Assembly: GCF_020283565.1 (NCBI RefSeq)
Contig: NC_060059.1
Coordinates: 28,531,838-28,595,837 of the forward strand
DNA length: 64,000 nt
Source: Trifolium pratense
Taxonomy: Eukaryota > Streptophyta > Magnoliopsida > Fabales > Fabaceae
Reading direction: 5' to 3'
The notes below the pieces were generated by a model. The model was not told the DNA's origin and ran no database searches. It was given only the letters and a program-made list of their open reading frames with translations. The translations under genes and the position numbers were made by a program. Positions 33,401 to 48,625 of the stretch are shown here, piece by piece (the stretch's first letter is position 1; each line of letters starts with the position of its first letter).

Positions 33401-35223
33401 AAACTCCCCATAAGTAATGCCCATTAATCTTAAGCATAGGTTTCTACTCAATGCAGAAGTATATTCAATCACCATCAGTTGAACATGCCACAAGAACCCA
33501 TGGAGGTCCTTGACAAATGAACAAGTAGTCCTTAATTAACAAAAGATAAAACCACACCTGAGAATAAGTTTGAATAGAAACGGGCAAATAAACAAGATCC
33601 ATAAATTTTAATCAAATTTCATTAAGTGATTGAAAAAATGAACAACCAAATAATTATTAGTAGCTTTATGGTAAGGTAACAAATAATAATACAAACTTTA
33701 AAATGAAGTATATGGGAAGCACATTTGAGGAATGACTCCTAAGAAAAGGAACCGGTGAATATATACATCAGAAGCAAGCATACTTACAAAGGTAGATGTT
33801 TCCTTGCGATTGTCCCTTGCTTCTTGTACTGTTTCTGTGCCCAAAAAAATCACAGGATAAACATGGAATCATTTGATTACTTCAATATCAGAGAAGAATC
33901 GCGCACAAAGCAGATAGGAAGAAAAATCAAAGAAAATTTACAACAAATTACTAAGCATATACATACCATTATGACAACTTTATACAAAATATATATAAAA
34001 CGACCAAAGAGAGCTCGCAGAAAATTTTCATAGCCATTGTTCCCCGTTTTTTATCTTCACTGATTCAAGTTTACAAATTATACTATTTTTATCATGTTAT
34101 TGAAGATACTGTTTACATATCCATATAGGGGCTAGACGGGAACTAGTCTACAACTCTACATCTAAAGCATTTTGATCATGTTCGCCTTACAAACTGAATC
34201 CAACAGATATGTGTTCAGTGATGCAGTCCAATTTGATAACTGCACACACACTTCTTAGTTCTTATGCCATTCATCGCCCCTACTTTCAAAACGCTAAAAT
34301 CATTATCCATTTAATCTAACCAACACACTTAGCTCAACTTAATACTGCATTTACATTTACAGTAGCTCTACTAAGACAACATGCAAAAATATAATACAAT
34401 GAATTGTACCCTGTTTGGATATATAGCTTATTTGCAGCTTATAGCATAACCGCTTATTACAATAAGTGTTTAAGAATAAGCTTACATAAGCTATTTTTAT
34501 AACATCAGATAAAATTAAATTAAATTGTTTTTGTATCTGCTATAAACTATTTTCATAAGCTATCTTGGAGAACTTGTAAAAAAAAACTTAAAAAAAAAAA
34601 CTTATTAAAAAATGTCATAGGCTGTTTTTTATAATTTCAACCAAACAGTTCACAAAACTTATGCCAGTAGATAAAAGCTCTAATAAGCTAATCCAAACAG
34701 CCCTTAGCTAGAACCACAACACAAAGTATCAACCTATCCACAATTCATGAACTAGAATTCAATTAGTTACTAAACGCATAACAACAATCTAATAACAACA
34801 AAGACAATTAACACGATCTTTAATGCTAAACATTGACACTATCATTAATCATTAATTAATTAATTAATTAACAATAACACCAAAAACTATCAATTCTCGT
34901 GAAGAAATGCAAAAGAAAAACTGAAAATGAAGAAATCTTAGCTCAATTAGATTAAGTAATTGAGGAATTAAAGAAAAACCTGAAGGAGGTGGAGGAAGGC
35001 GTTTGCGGAAAACGGAGGCGAAGAGACGGTGAGCGCTATAAGTGATGAGCCTCTGCGCGGGATCTAAGAGCTTCGAGAGCCAACCGTTGTTATGGTTAGG
35101 GTTTCTCAGAGCTGTCGGCGGCCGATCGTAAGGCGTTGTTTGGGTTCTCCGGAATGGTCGTTTTCGGAACTTGCCGAAACCTCCTCCGCCTTCGTAACCG
35201 TTTTCTTCACGCGCCGTCGCCAT
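26644..35223 (-). CDS. NUP1: Nuclear pore basket nucleoporin NUP1/NUP136, nine exons
   Basis: Exons on the minus strand: 35223-34980, 33834-33788, 32203-32079, 31281-31083, 30968-30669, 30591-30505, 30400-29675, 29277-28619 and 28108-26644. All have GT/AG borders and join in frame to 3852 bases (about 1283 residues), close to the Arabidopsis protein as I remember it. N-terminal marks are 'YDRPPTALRN' and 'GWLSKLLDPAQRLITYSAHR', which carry the conserved membrane/lamina-facing region. The middle has 'SRPSQVSPLM', 'NGFLTPRSRGRSAIYNMA', 'LKRRSSVLGNDIGSLGP' and 'SSEMASKILQQLDK'. The last two exons are Ser/Thr-rich with scattered FG repeats that bind transport receptors. The C-terminus 'NPFQFGGQQ' to 'RQRKK' is basic. 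NUP1 is a plant-specific basket component involved in mRNA export, nuclear shape and import. Intron 1 holds a MITE; intron 6 ends in a 29-base C-run before its acceptor. It appears intact. Confidence 0.93.
30407..30435. repeat. 29-base G homopolymer (C-tract on the coding strand of NUP1)
   Basis: An uninterrupted G run lies directly next to the acceptor of NUP1 intron 6. On the transcribed sense strand it reads (C)29-TTGCAG, so it takes the place of the polypyrimidine tract. Length is uncertain because such runs are error-prone in sequencing. Confidence 0.9.
34409..34703. mobile_element. MITE of the CTGTTTGGAT (hAT-like) type in NUP1 intron 1
   Basis: CCCTGTTTGGATATATAGCT at the left is matched by AGCTAATCCAAACAGCCC at the right, with AGCTTAT-rich sub-terminal repeats. 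No clean 8-bp duplication was found. It sits within the first intron of NUP1, away from the splice sites. Confidence 0.7.
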
Positions 35224-35280
35224 GTGAGAAAGAGAGAGCGGTGAAGGAACTTCAAATTCAAGGTTGAGAGCGTGCAAATA

Positions 35281-35292
35281 AATTAGGGTTTA
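35281..35292 (-). promoter_or_regulatory. Telo-box (AAACCCTAAT) in the NUP1 leader or promoter
   Basis: On the minus strand TAAACCCTAATT lies about 60 bases upstream of the NUP1 ATG. AAACCCTA boxes are frequent near the starts of plant housekeeping genes. The functional role here is inference. Confidence 0.4.
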
Positions 35293-35324
35293 GTCGGTGA
35301 GAGAGATATGATGATAATAATTAA

Positions 35325-37512
35325 CTAGAACTTTGACCCACGCATGGGTAGGTTTAATATGTAATAATAAAAAATAAGGAGGGTGTATTGGATTGAGATT
35401 TCATGGGATTTTAAAAGACTTTTTTATGACAAAAAAATCTTGAGGTATTCAATCAAGACTTTTACAAAAGTTAAATAAATCTTGTGGTATTCAATTAAGA
35501 CAAATATGATTTTTTTTTCAGGGCAATAAAATCCGTTGGTATTCAATTGAGATTTGGTACTACTTTTAAAATGTCTACTGGTATTCAAAAGTCTACCGAT
35601 TTTGATGGATTCTTCTATGGAATGGATTTTGAGAGACTTTTTAGTTGAAAATACACTTGATAGACTTTTTCAACAATCTCACCAAAAGCCTTGAGACTTT
35701 TTTGAAATCTCCAAGACTTTTTATTTTCATCATCATTGTATCAAATTTTTTTTTCTTTATTTTTTCATAGTTCATCATCACTGCACTCCTTCTTCTTTTC
35801 TTTGTTCACTTGTTCAAAAATCTCACCAAAAGACTTGAGACTTTTTCAAACTCTCCAAGATTTTTTACTTTCATCATCATTATATCGGTTCTTCTTCTTC
35901 TTCTTCTTCTATCAAATATGTTTTTTTGCAAAAAAATATTTTAACAAATTCTACATCTTTTTTACAAACTTTTGATTCAATACAACTTTTTACGGCAAAT
36001 TTTTTTTCGTTACCTTCATCTGCTTCTTTTCCCATCAATGGTGATAATGGTTTTTATTTGTGATTAGAAACATATACGTGAAAAAAATGTAAGGCTTTTT
36101 TTTTGTTTAAAAATTTGGATTCCCAAAAAAATATAATTTCTTTTATTAAAATTTATTGATTCTTTTAAAATTTGCCTAATATACAAAAGTTTCTTAATAT
36201 ATAAAGTATTATGAAATCTTGATTGTAAAAAGTTTTTTGAAAAAAATCTCTCAAAATCCATTCAAATCATGTGTTAAAAATCTTGATTGTAAAAAAGTCT
36301 CTGTAAAAAAGTCTTTAAAATCTCACAAAATCAACATAGTCCAACAAAATCTCATAAAATCATCAAGACTTTTTTTGCCAAAATTGTCTCATGAAATCCC
36401 AATCCAATACACCCCCCTAAAATACAAAAGTTTTAAGAGCATTTATAATAAGAGTAGAATAGTGAATTTTATGGACTAATTATTCTATATTTGTTTATGT
36501 GCTTATTTTATATTTTATATATTTTTTAAATATTTTTGGAACCCCATCGTTTTGTTTACTTATTAAAAAAAATTGTTGATAACTGAAGGTTAAAAAATTG
36601 ATGATAATTAAAGGTTAAAAAAAATTAAAGACATAATCAAGAACATAAACTTAAGTAGACGTCCATAAATAAATAAAAATTGTGATTAATTCCGCCGTTC
36701 AAATTTATTGAAAACAGGGTTAACATATTAGGATTCCTAAATTCTTTCATAATTGAAGCACATGTTTTAGCGGTTGAAAGATTTTATTGTAAGTAAGGGA
36801 TGCAGGTTCGATGACAAATATGTAATTTTTTAATATAAAACTACGATAAAAAGAAACAAAAAATGAGAGGGGAAAAAATTTGGTTTAGGGTTAGCTTATT
36901 TTAGCAAGCTTATAATATAAGAGATTATCGGTTTTTAAATGTTTAAATTGTGCAATGAAAATTGATGGTGCTTAATTGTCGTATGAAATCTTTCCTATGA
37001 AAGTTGATGGGGCTTAACACTTTGTGGACATAATTTAAATCACAATTGGTCTGCTAGTGCATATTGTATCAAATGATCATCGGTTAATATTAAATCTGCA
37101 ATGTTAAAACCAAATAATGAATGTGATTAGTGACATGACTATTATTGTGTTTGGTTGTATTGCAAAAAAAAATTGATTTAGCAAAATTGAGTTTGATAAT
37201 ATAACTTTTCAAATTACACGTGATAATAACTTTTCAAATCTCACATGATAATTATTCTCTAAATTTATCATCAGGTAGAAAAAATTCATTGATCAGGAAA
37301 GACGTAAAAATATTTCGTGATGAAATAATATAGTCAACAATAATTTTAATATGATATACTTTTAAAATTGATGGTGCTTATCAATTATTGCACATAATTT
37401 TAATCACAATTGGTATACTTGTCATAATGGTTGGAAATATTGCTTTACACTGAAGGGTGAAAACAAATTAGGGTTTAGAGTTTGCTTGTGTATATAAGCT
37501 TATAATATAAAA
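35325..37512 (-). mobile_element. Helitron relative without helicase (minus strand)
   Basis: The 3' terminus is at 35325: minus strand ACCCATGCGTGGGTC-AAAGTTCTAG followed by T. After the nested Harbinger element, 36421-37512 resembles 10324-11940, including the GATGGTGCTTAA motifs and the AGGGTTT...GCTTGTGTATA stretch, so a shared Helitron 5' half is inferred. The left end is well supported; the right end near 37512 is an estimate. Confidence 0.5.
35378..36417 (+). mobile_element. PIF/Harbinger-type non-autonomous element, 1040 bp
   Basis: It starts GGAGGGTGTATTGGATTG and ends CCAATCCAATACACCCCCC, flanked by TAA on both sides (35375-35377 and 36418-36420). It is the uninterrupted relative of the two nested copies at 6178-10320. 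It encodes no transposase. The frames at 35736-36261 are shadows of its T-rich repeats. Confidence 0.87.
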
Positions 37513-37815
37513 TATAATATTAAAGATAAAAGATAATAAAAATAAAATAATAAGGCAAAATTACATTTGTGTCTCTTTTTAATTTCATACCATTTTTAGT
37601 ATTTTTCTCATGGACATGAATTTCAGATTTTAAATTTATAATTTTCTTTTTTTTATGTTTTCGGTCATAAATATATTTAGTATTTTATGGGTTACAAAAA
37701 ATATGCTTAATTGCACTTTTAGCTCTTAAGTTTCATAATTTTGCAATTTTGACTACCAAATTTAAAATGAGTAATTTTGACTCCTCAAGTTTATCCTGCG
37801 TCAAAAAAAAGTTTA
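36421..37815. other. Non-coding stretch with Helitron-type repeats
   Basis: It contains a decayed tRNA-like motif (about 36770-36820, GCAGGTTCGATGAC) and two GATGGTGCTTA blocks. The empty counterpart of the 11259 LINE insertion is at about 37330-37345. The rest to 37815 is plain A+T-rich. No gene seen. Confidence 0.5.
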
Positions 37816-38780
37816 TGTTTTTTTTTTTTTTTGTAAACAGAGAGGGACTAAATCCGGAGGAAAAAATATTACAAGGGAATTAAACGAGGGGTCGCGATTC
37901 CCAAAACATTCGCTAAGAAAACTTGATTAATGTCATTAGGACACTTATCAAAAAAGACACATTCATCCGGCATGTTACATCCAATATTTACTAATGCATC
38001 TGCGCATTGATTTGTTTCGCGATACGAATGCTTCACCACAACCTCCCAATCTAAGTCAATTAGCCCACGGATCTTGTCCACTAAAGATCTCCCGCTCATT
38101 CTTCCACCACAACCATAGAATCAATATGCAGTTATATACACATCACCGTCGTGCCCAATAAATTTTGCAAAACCACCTAACCATTCACCTTCGTTACCCC
38201 TAATGATACCGCCACAACCAATAAATCCATCCTCACGACACGATCCATCGGTGTTGAGCCTAACCCATCTTACAACCTTAGGGTGTGTTTGTTTCGGGGA
38301 TTAAAATTATAATCCTAGGATATTATTCCTATCAATATTATTGCTGGGAATATTATTCCTATCAATATGTTTGGTAAATAAATAAAGTTCCTTGGAACAT
38401 TTTTAAAATAATTTCAATTAATATTTTAAAATATTAAAATAAAAAAATAAATGAGTTAAAAATATTGGGAGAGTGGGGAGTTATGGGTGGTTACTTCTTA
38501 TTCCCATGGGAATGTAAGATTCCCACCATTTAACATGGGAATAAAAAGTGGGAAAGTCATGTGTAATTTATATTCCAAGGAATAAAAAGTTCCTGGGCAT
38601 AATTTTTTAAAACTTGAAACAAACATAGGAATTAAAGATTCCCAAAGTCACATTCCTGAGAATAAATTTATAATCCATAAAACAATCACCCCCTTATTCT
38701 CTTATCTGCTAGCAGGTAACTCTGTTGTCTCTGCAAAACTACCGTGGCTGGTGCACTAGGCCTCATGAAATGACTAGTGT
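37816..38780 (-). mobile_element. LINE fragment with RNase H domain, interrupted by a MITE
   Basis: The T-run at 37816-37831 is the poly(A) of a minus-strand insertion. Translation gives an RNase H-like region 'WVRLNTDGSC', 'GGIIRGNEGEWLGGFAKF', and, in another frame after about 38100, 'VVVKHSYRETNQCADALVNI', the end of RNase H in plant LINE ORF2. A Tourist-type MITE at 38281-38693 splits it; sequence to about 38780 appears to continue the frame poorly. This LINE lineage differs from the 14705 copy, which lacks RNase H. Confidence 0.75.
38281..38693. mobile_element. Tourist-type (PIF/Harbinger) MITE, 413 bp
   Basis: It starts GGGTGTGTTTGTTTCGGGG and ends ATAAAACAATCACCCCC, flanked by TTA on both sides (38278-38280 and 38694-38696). 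The interior has AGGAATA/TATTCC repeats. It lies inside the LINE fragment, so it is younger. Confidence 0.85.
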
Positions 38781-39051
38781 GCTTTTCATTATTTATCCTT
38801 TTGGCATTTACTAGTCCTTGTACATATTTTGACCGATTTAAACTAGATAATGCTGACTTGATTAATTTTAATGGTGTGGAATCTTCATGTGTTCGTCGAA
38901 GTGGGAATTTAAATTAAATAAATAAATAAATAAAAATGCAAAAAAAAAACAAACAAACAAAAGGTGAAACTAGAGTAGAAGTTACAACCTCCCTCCATAC
39001 GTACAACAAGCATGACAACACCAGTTGGACTACATTTCAATCTTTTAAATT

Positions 39052-39213
39052 TAGGAAAATGAGGCACTAGTTAAAGATGCAAAAATAGTAATTTGACATT
39101 AGAGTTTGTGCAGTTAACTCCTCAAAAGTTTAAAAAGTGTTCTTTTATTTTTAAAACTTTATTTTTTTTGTTTCCTTAACCAGTGGCCCGAGGACACCGG
39201 TTAGCATGACCCT
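39052..39213 (-). mobile_element. Small fold-back MITE, copy 1
   Basis: It matches the reverse complement of 53107-53283: AGTTTGTGCAGT, TTAAAAAGTGTTCTTTTA and GTTTCCTTAACCAGTGGCCC then CACCGGTTAGCATGACCC. The termini hold short GTGCCC/GGGCAC-type inverted repeats. Confidence 0.7.
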
Positions 39214-40200
39214 TAAATTTATCCGCAAACAAATATATATAGAATAAATTTATTATTTTTTATACCAATAATTAATTGGTTCAAGTGATAAGAGTCTTGG
39301 TATGTGATCAGAGGTTCGATTCATTTGTCATGCGTATTGAGAAATTCGAATGGGCACCAAGTTGAGATGCTCACTAAGATTATCACAAAAGTAAAAGATA
39401 ACAGTTATTTGATGATTTGGGAACCAAGTGCCTATATAAAGAAATGAGTTGTGCACTTCAGAACCAAGAGATTCCAAAGAGATAAAAGATGATAAACAAT
39501 CTAAAATAAGGTTGAAAAATCAGAGGCATTCTCAGTAGAGTTTTCTATCCATTATAAACCTATCGCCCGGATTAGGATTCAAACTGCTTCAAAGGATTCT
39601 ATCAAGAATCGATCATCTCTTCAAAAATTTCAACCACTCAAGCTCAACACAATCATTTGGTGATTTTATCAAGATAGTTCATTCTCAAATAGTGACATCA
39701 TAATCACTATCTCTTTGTAAACACTTTTAATCTTTCTTAGGCTTAAGGAAGAATTTGCTGTGTTAGTTGTCTAGAGGTTGCGGTTTATGCCTAGTGCGGC
39801 ATAGAACAAACTCATAGGGTCGGTTAAACAAAGAAAAAAGAATGCAGAGTTTGGGAGGAATAGAACAAACGTATATCCAAACATATTACAAGAGTCAAAT
39901 GTATCGTTCCCATTTTTTCGCCCCTGAAGGGACAAACGCGCTAATATATGAAATTCACAATGTAGAATTTGTTCCTTTCAAGAATAAAGATCACTTCACT
40001 ATCATTTGTTCACATCAACACCTCTATTTAATCTTTCATACATTCTCATAATTACAAAAATCCATTTGAACTAAACACAAACAAAACAGCTGAAAGGCCA
40101 AACCGGCATCCAATGAGTTGTGCTAATGCACAAAATATTGAACTTTCAAAGGAAAAAATAGAGGGAGAGGAAAAAAAATTCTTAATGTTGCGACTGAATA
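39214..40200. other. Non-coding stretch downstream of the CPK gene
   Basis: A tRNA-like motif (TGGTTCAAGTGATAAGAG then AGAGGTTCGATTC) lies at about 39278-39325. The bases just left of 40201 are probably the CPK 3' UTR. The stretch 39440-39840 looks like retroelement-derived sequence, but I could not assign it. The frame at 39842-40051 has no recognisable features. Confidence 0.4.
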
Positions 40201-44440
<4,240 letters not shown>

Positions 44441-44490
44441 TTTGCTTCAATTCACACCAGTTTCATCACTCAGATCTATACCTATATCAT

Positions 44491-44933
44491 CTGCTAACAC
44501 AAAAACACAAGATCTGAATATACAAACTTCAAAGTTCAAATCCTTGATAGCATGAATCTAAGTCAAACCCCTTATGTTACATCTATAATTTGCTATAAAC
44601 AAACAAATCCAAAGATTCAAAAACATCAACAAAAGAGTGTAAATATATTGAACTAGAAATCAGAACTATAGTTTTATAAAAAAAATGATTATAAAAGATT
44701 AATAGCTAATGATTGATATTGGCAAAAAACAGTTAATGAAATGAAAAAAGAATGAAACTTTATTGGATTTTAAAATGGCCCTTTTGAATAAATGCATAAA
44801 AAGAGAATAAATCAGGGATTAAAAAGAGTAAAAGAAGGTTAATAAAGTAGAAAGATTGAAGTAATAGAGAGAAAATGAAGAGAGAAGATAAAGAGAAAAA
44901 GGAATAGGAAGAAAAGAGGTTGGACCAAACTAC
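44491..44933 (-). other. Probable 5' UTR (leader) intron of the CPK gene
   Basis: Minus strand: donor CTCAAAG|GTAGTTTGG at 44934/44933 and acceptor TTTTTGTGTTAGCAG|ATGATATAGG at 44491/44490, about 50 bases before the start codon. The interval is T-rich, as plant introns are. The ATG created after the acceptor is soon closed and would not displace the annotated start. Inference from splice motifs only. Confidence 0.5.
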
Positions 44934-45160
44934 CTTTGAGTTTACCAAGTCAGTTGAAGTTGTTGATTAAAGTTTAAGACACAAATGTTTGTGTTTCTTT
45001 CTGGTTTTGTGTGGTTTGATTATTAAGTTGCTTCTGTGTGTATTTCGTTTTCGTTTATTTCCAAGTTAGCTACTTCCATTTTTTTATTTATTAAATTAAT
45101 AAATAATAAATAAATATTTGGAGTGATGGCAATTTGTCAATATAGTTCTACAAGACTAGT

Positions 45161-45352
45161 CCCGTTTGTATTAGCTTATTTTTTAGTTTATGTAAACAAT
45201 TTATATAATTTTTATGCATTATTATAAGTTTGTCAACGTATTTTATGATAAAATAGCTTATAAAAATATAATTTCCACTAGTGTGAACTTATAAAATAGC
45301 ATAAAATCTAATTGATATTACATAAGCTCAAAAATAAGTTAATTCAAACGGA
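45161..45352. mobile_element. Short MITE with CCCGTTTGTATTAGCTTATT end
   Basis: CCGTTTGTATTAGCTTATTT at the left pairs with AAATAAGTTAATTCAAACGG at the right; the interior is A+T-rich with AGCTTAT repeats. It resembles the hAT-like MITE in NUP1 intron 1. It lies about 700 bases upstream of the CPK coding start. Confidence 0.6.
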
Positions 45353-45468
45353 TCATAATGTAAAATATTTTCTTTCAGTCAAATTTATTATGAGTATGAG
45401 TTAAAAATCGAACATCTAATCATTTGTTTAAGAGTTCAAAACTTTTACTTTTATGATCAATTCATCAT

Positions 45469-45748
45469 TGATAATGATAAAACAAATAAGATGACCATGA
45501 TTTAATTTTTTTCTGATCAAATACTACATTTGTCCTAAAATAATCTTAATAATGAAGGTTAAAAAGGTTAATAGCAATTGATTTTACCGATGACCTTCAC
45601 CTCCTAATTGATAATGATAAAACAAATAAGATGACCATGATTTAATTTTTTTTCTGATAAAATACTACATTTGTCCTAAAATGATCTTAATAATGAAGGT
45701 TAAAAAGGTTAATAGCAATTGATTTTACCGATGACCTTCACCTCCTAA
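45469..45748. repeat. Tandem duplication, period 140 bp
   Basis: Two near-identical 140-base units (45469-45608 and 45609-45748), each running from TGATAATGATAAAACAAATA to GACCTTCACCTCCTAA. Non-coding. Confidence 0.92.
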
Positions 45749-45767
45749 ATAAAGTACACTCTCCACT

Positions 45768-45798
<31 letters not shown>

Positions 45799-47340
45799 GG
45801 GGATTTCTAAGTTAGCAAGGTGCACCTTTCCAATTGGACCAAAATACCCATTCTTTTTAATTAATTAACCAAAATACCCATCAATGGACGCAGATCCAGT
45901 GTCGCGCGCGTACCGAAGGACCATGGTTACAGACCGTTGATTTCCATCAGACAGCCAAGATCTGATCTCATCAAGACTGTCTGATCAATCCGACAGCCCA
46001 GATCATCCTGATCCATCAGATTCCAGCGCGTGCGCCACATTGGATTACACCCTGGAGAGAGAAAAATTTGCTTTTTAAAAGTAGGACACGTGTCACACAA
46101 TGGTTGGCTGGACGTGATTTTTGTTCATTTAATACTTTGAACTCAATTATTTCGTTGTAAATTAATTTTTTATTTTTTATTTTTTATACCAAAATTCATA
46201 ATTTTTTTTTTCTACAAATAGAGACTTGGTTCGTTTGATTTGGACACTGAAAAAAAAATGCAATTTTTCACTACCTTAATCTCATTTTTTGTCTACTAAA
46301 TACGTTACTTGTGTGTTGTAATTTAACACGCACCACTCAACCAACTCACTGAAACCATTATACCAGGAAAATAGTAGATAATATTCTGGAACTTTTGGTA
46401 TATTTTATGAAATTTTTGGAGACCTGAAACTATTTTTAGTTAATTAAATGAGATAAAACGGTAATTAAAAACTAGTGTTTGCTTCTGAAACCATTTTACT
46501 GATAGAATGGTTGCACATAGTTGTATTCTGAAACCATTTTACTGGTAGAATGGTTTCAATGAGTAATTTATTAATTGTGTTTGCTTCTGAAACCATTTAT
46601 CTGGTACAATGGTTTCAGAGAGTTGTAATCTGAAACCATTTTGCTGGTAGAATGGTTTCAGTAAGTTGATTATTAGTTATTTGCTTCTGAAACCATTTAG
46701 CTTCTAGAATGGTTGCACATAGTTGTATTCTGAAACCATTTTATTGGTAGAATGGTTTCAGTGAGTAATTTATTAATTGTGTTTGCTTCTGAAACCATTT
46801 ATCTGGTACAATGGTTTCAGAGAGTTGATGTAAGGTAGTGAAAAATGAGATTAAGGTAGTGAAAAATTGGGTTTTTTTTTCTGTGTCCAAATCAAACGAA
46901 CCAAGTCTCTATTTGTAGAGAAAAAAAATTATGAATTTTGGTATAAAAAAAAAAAATTAATTTACAACGAAATAATTGAGTTCAAAGTATTAAATGGAAA
47001 AAAATCACGCTCAGCCGATCAGACAGCGACACGTGTCCTGCTTTTAAAAAGTAGATTCTTCTCTCTCCAGGGTGTAATCAAGTGTGGTGCACGCGCTGGA
47101 AACTGATGGATTCGGATGATCTGGGCTGTCTGATTGATCAGACAGTCTTGATGAGATCAGATCTTGGCTGTCTGATGGAAATCAACGGTTTGTAACCATG
47201 GTCCTGCGGTACGCGCGCGACACTGGATCCGCGTCCATTGATGGTAATTTGGTTAATTAATTAAAAAGAATGGGTATTTTTGTCCAACTGAAAAGGTGCA
47301 CCTTGCTAACTTAGACCCAACTGGGTCTAAGTTAGCAGCC

Positions 47341-47343
<3 letters not shown>
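45799..47343. mobile_element. 1.5-kb fold-back element inside a TA array
   Basis: The two arms of about 480-500 bases each are inverted (45799-46275 and about 46835-47343). They share TAAGTTAGCAAGGTGCACCT, GCGCGCGTACCG, CCATGGTTAC, CAGACAGCC and ATTATTTCGTTGTAAATTAA. The right arm has an extra inverted duplication of CTAACTTAGACCCA near its tip. (TA)n abuts both ends (about 45770-45798 and 47344-47395). The loop carries tandem GAAACCATT...AATGGTTTC units. No transposase is visible, and the frame at 46867-47106 lies in an arm. It is probably another TA-targeting Mutator-like non-autonomous family. Confidence 0.82.
46480..46830. repeat. Tandem units with internal inverted repeats in the loop of the fold-back element
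   Basis: TTGCTTCTGAAACCATTT and TAGAATGGTTTCA-type units recur about every 50 bases, in longer 100- and 200-base periods. Each unit can form a small hairpin (GAAACCATT/AATGGTTTC). Confidence 0.8.
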
Positions 47344-47395
<52 letters not shown>

Positions 47396-47398
<3 letters not shown>

Positions 47399-47895
47399 CC
47401 CTTGGTATTTTTAAAAATAACAAGGGTATTATAGTAATTTCCATTTTTTAAAGCTTAAACAAACATGCTCTATGTTAGTATATTTTAGCTCCATTCAAAA
47501 ACTTCAATGAAACATGTCATGAAATATTCTTTTTTCTTCTTTTTTTTTTTCAGAAAAAATATGAGGATTTCATATAAGGTATAATGAGACTAAAAGAAGA
47601 TAAGGGAAACTATAGAGATACTACTGGTATAAAGTCGGAATCATCCCCTATTATAGAGGTATAAATAATGTTACATTATACACACGATATTCAAACTGAA
47701 ATTAAATTGATTTTAATTTGAATAATTCGATTAGTTTACTCAAATTCAATTTACCTCACATTAAGCTTCTTAATTGGTATTGATTGGTGGCAAGTGGTAC
47801 AAAAAATACCTGTTGTGAAAGTGCAATAGAGTAAGTAAAATTGTCATTACTTGTTTTTCGTGAGATAAAGTAAACCTTAACCAGTTGTTATTGAT
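47396..47895. other. A+T-rich non-coding stretch
   Basis: Nothing recognisable; no open frames or terminal repeats. Confidence 0.4.
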
Positions 47896-48625
47896 TTTTA
47901 TACACTTTTTTTTCTTCGTTGAAATGATGATAGGCTTAGATTGGAATATTCCACTATCAAAGATTTACCTAAGAAGCATAATAAAAATAGAGTTTGAACT
48001 TTACTCATCAAACTTTAATGGTTTTAAAATTAAAATTTAATGGTTGTTTGGTCAATTTCAAATTTGAAAAAGTACAATTTGTGTTGCTTGTGTAATGCTA
48101 ATTATCATTATTTTTGCTACGGTGCTTGGAGATATGGTTGGCATGGATTTTCCAAGGCTTTTTGCATCTTTTCTTTCAAGACAATCAACGGTCAAAGTAG
48201 TCTTTCATTCATCCTAAAACAGAAACTGGTGGATGAATAAAAATTTGAGAATTTTGATTGAATGATGGATATACACTTTGGAGACTCTCTAAAATGATGG
48301 TTATTTTAAGCTCATGAATTGATGTTTGTAGGCTATAGAAGATTCTATCCGTAAACATTCATACAATTATTTATGTCAAACTAGATTAATTGAACTTATA
48401 TAAAGATTTCATATTTTGTTCTATTTTTGCTTTTGTTGAATACATAACAGTGAAATTATATAATTATGACAAAGTTAGATGTTATTAGTGAAACATAACA
48501 AACATAATCAAATTAAATATATTACGCACGGCTAAGTTGTGTTTAAAACTTATTTGTGTTCGATGTTCAAAACGACTTTTACTTGATAAATGCATCTTAA
48601 ATTTAGGTATATAAACAATTACCCT
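47896..48625 (+). repeat. Segmental direct duplication, left copy
   Basis: About 730 bases from TGATTTTTATAC to TATAAACAATTACCC, repeated at 49363-51717. It contains a 66-codon frame (48040-48240, 'MVVWSISNLKKYNLCCLC...') of unknown identity. The frame is also open in the other copy, with about 59 of 66 residues the same. I do not recognise the product and would not call it a gene on this alone. The left copy preserves the empty site of the MULE in the right copy. Confidence 0.8.

Noticed and set aside
33755..34033. 92-codon plus-strand frame across NUP1 exon 2
   Set aside because: The opposite strand carries the 47-base NUP1 exon 2 with correct splice sites and phase; the plus frame is A+T-rich noise.
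46480..46830. CRISPR-like array
   Set aside because: The units are imperfect tandem hairpins within a transposon loop, not identical repeats with unique spacers, and the genome is a plant's.
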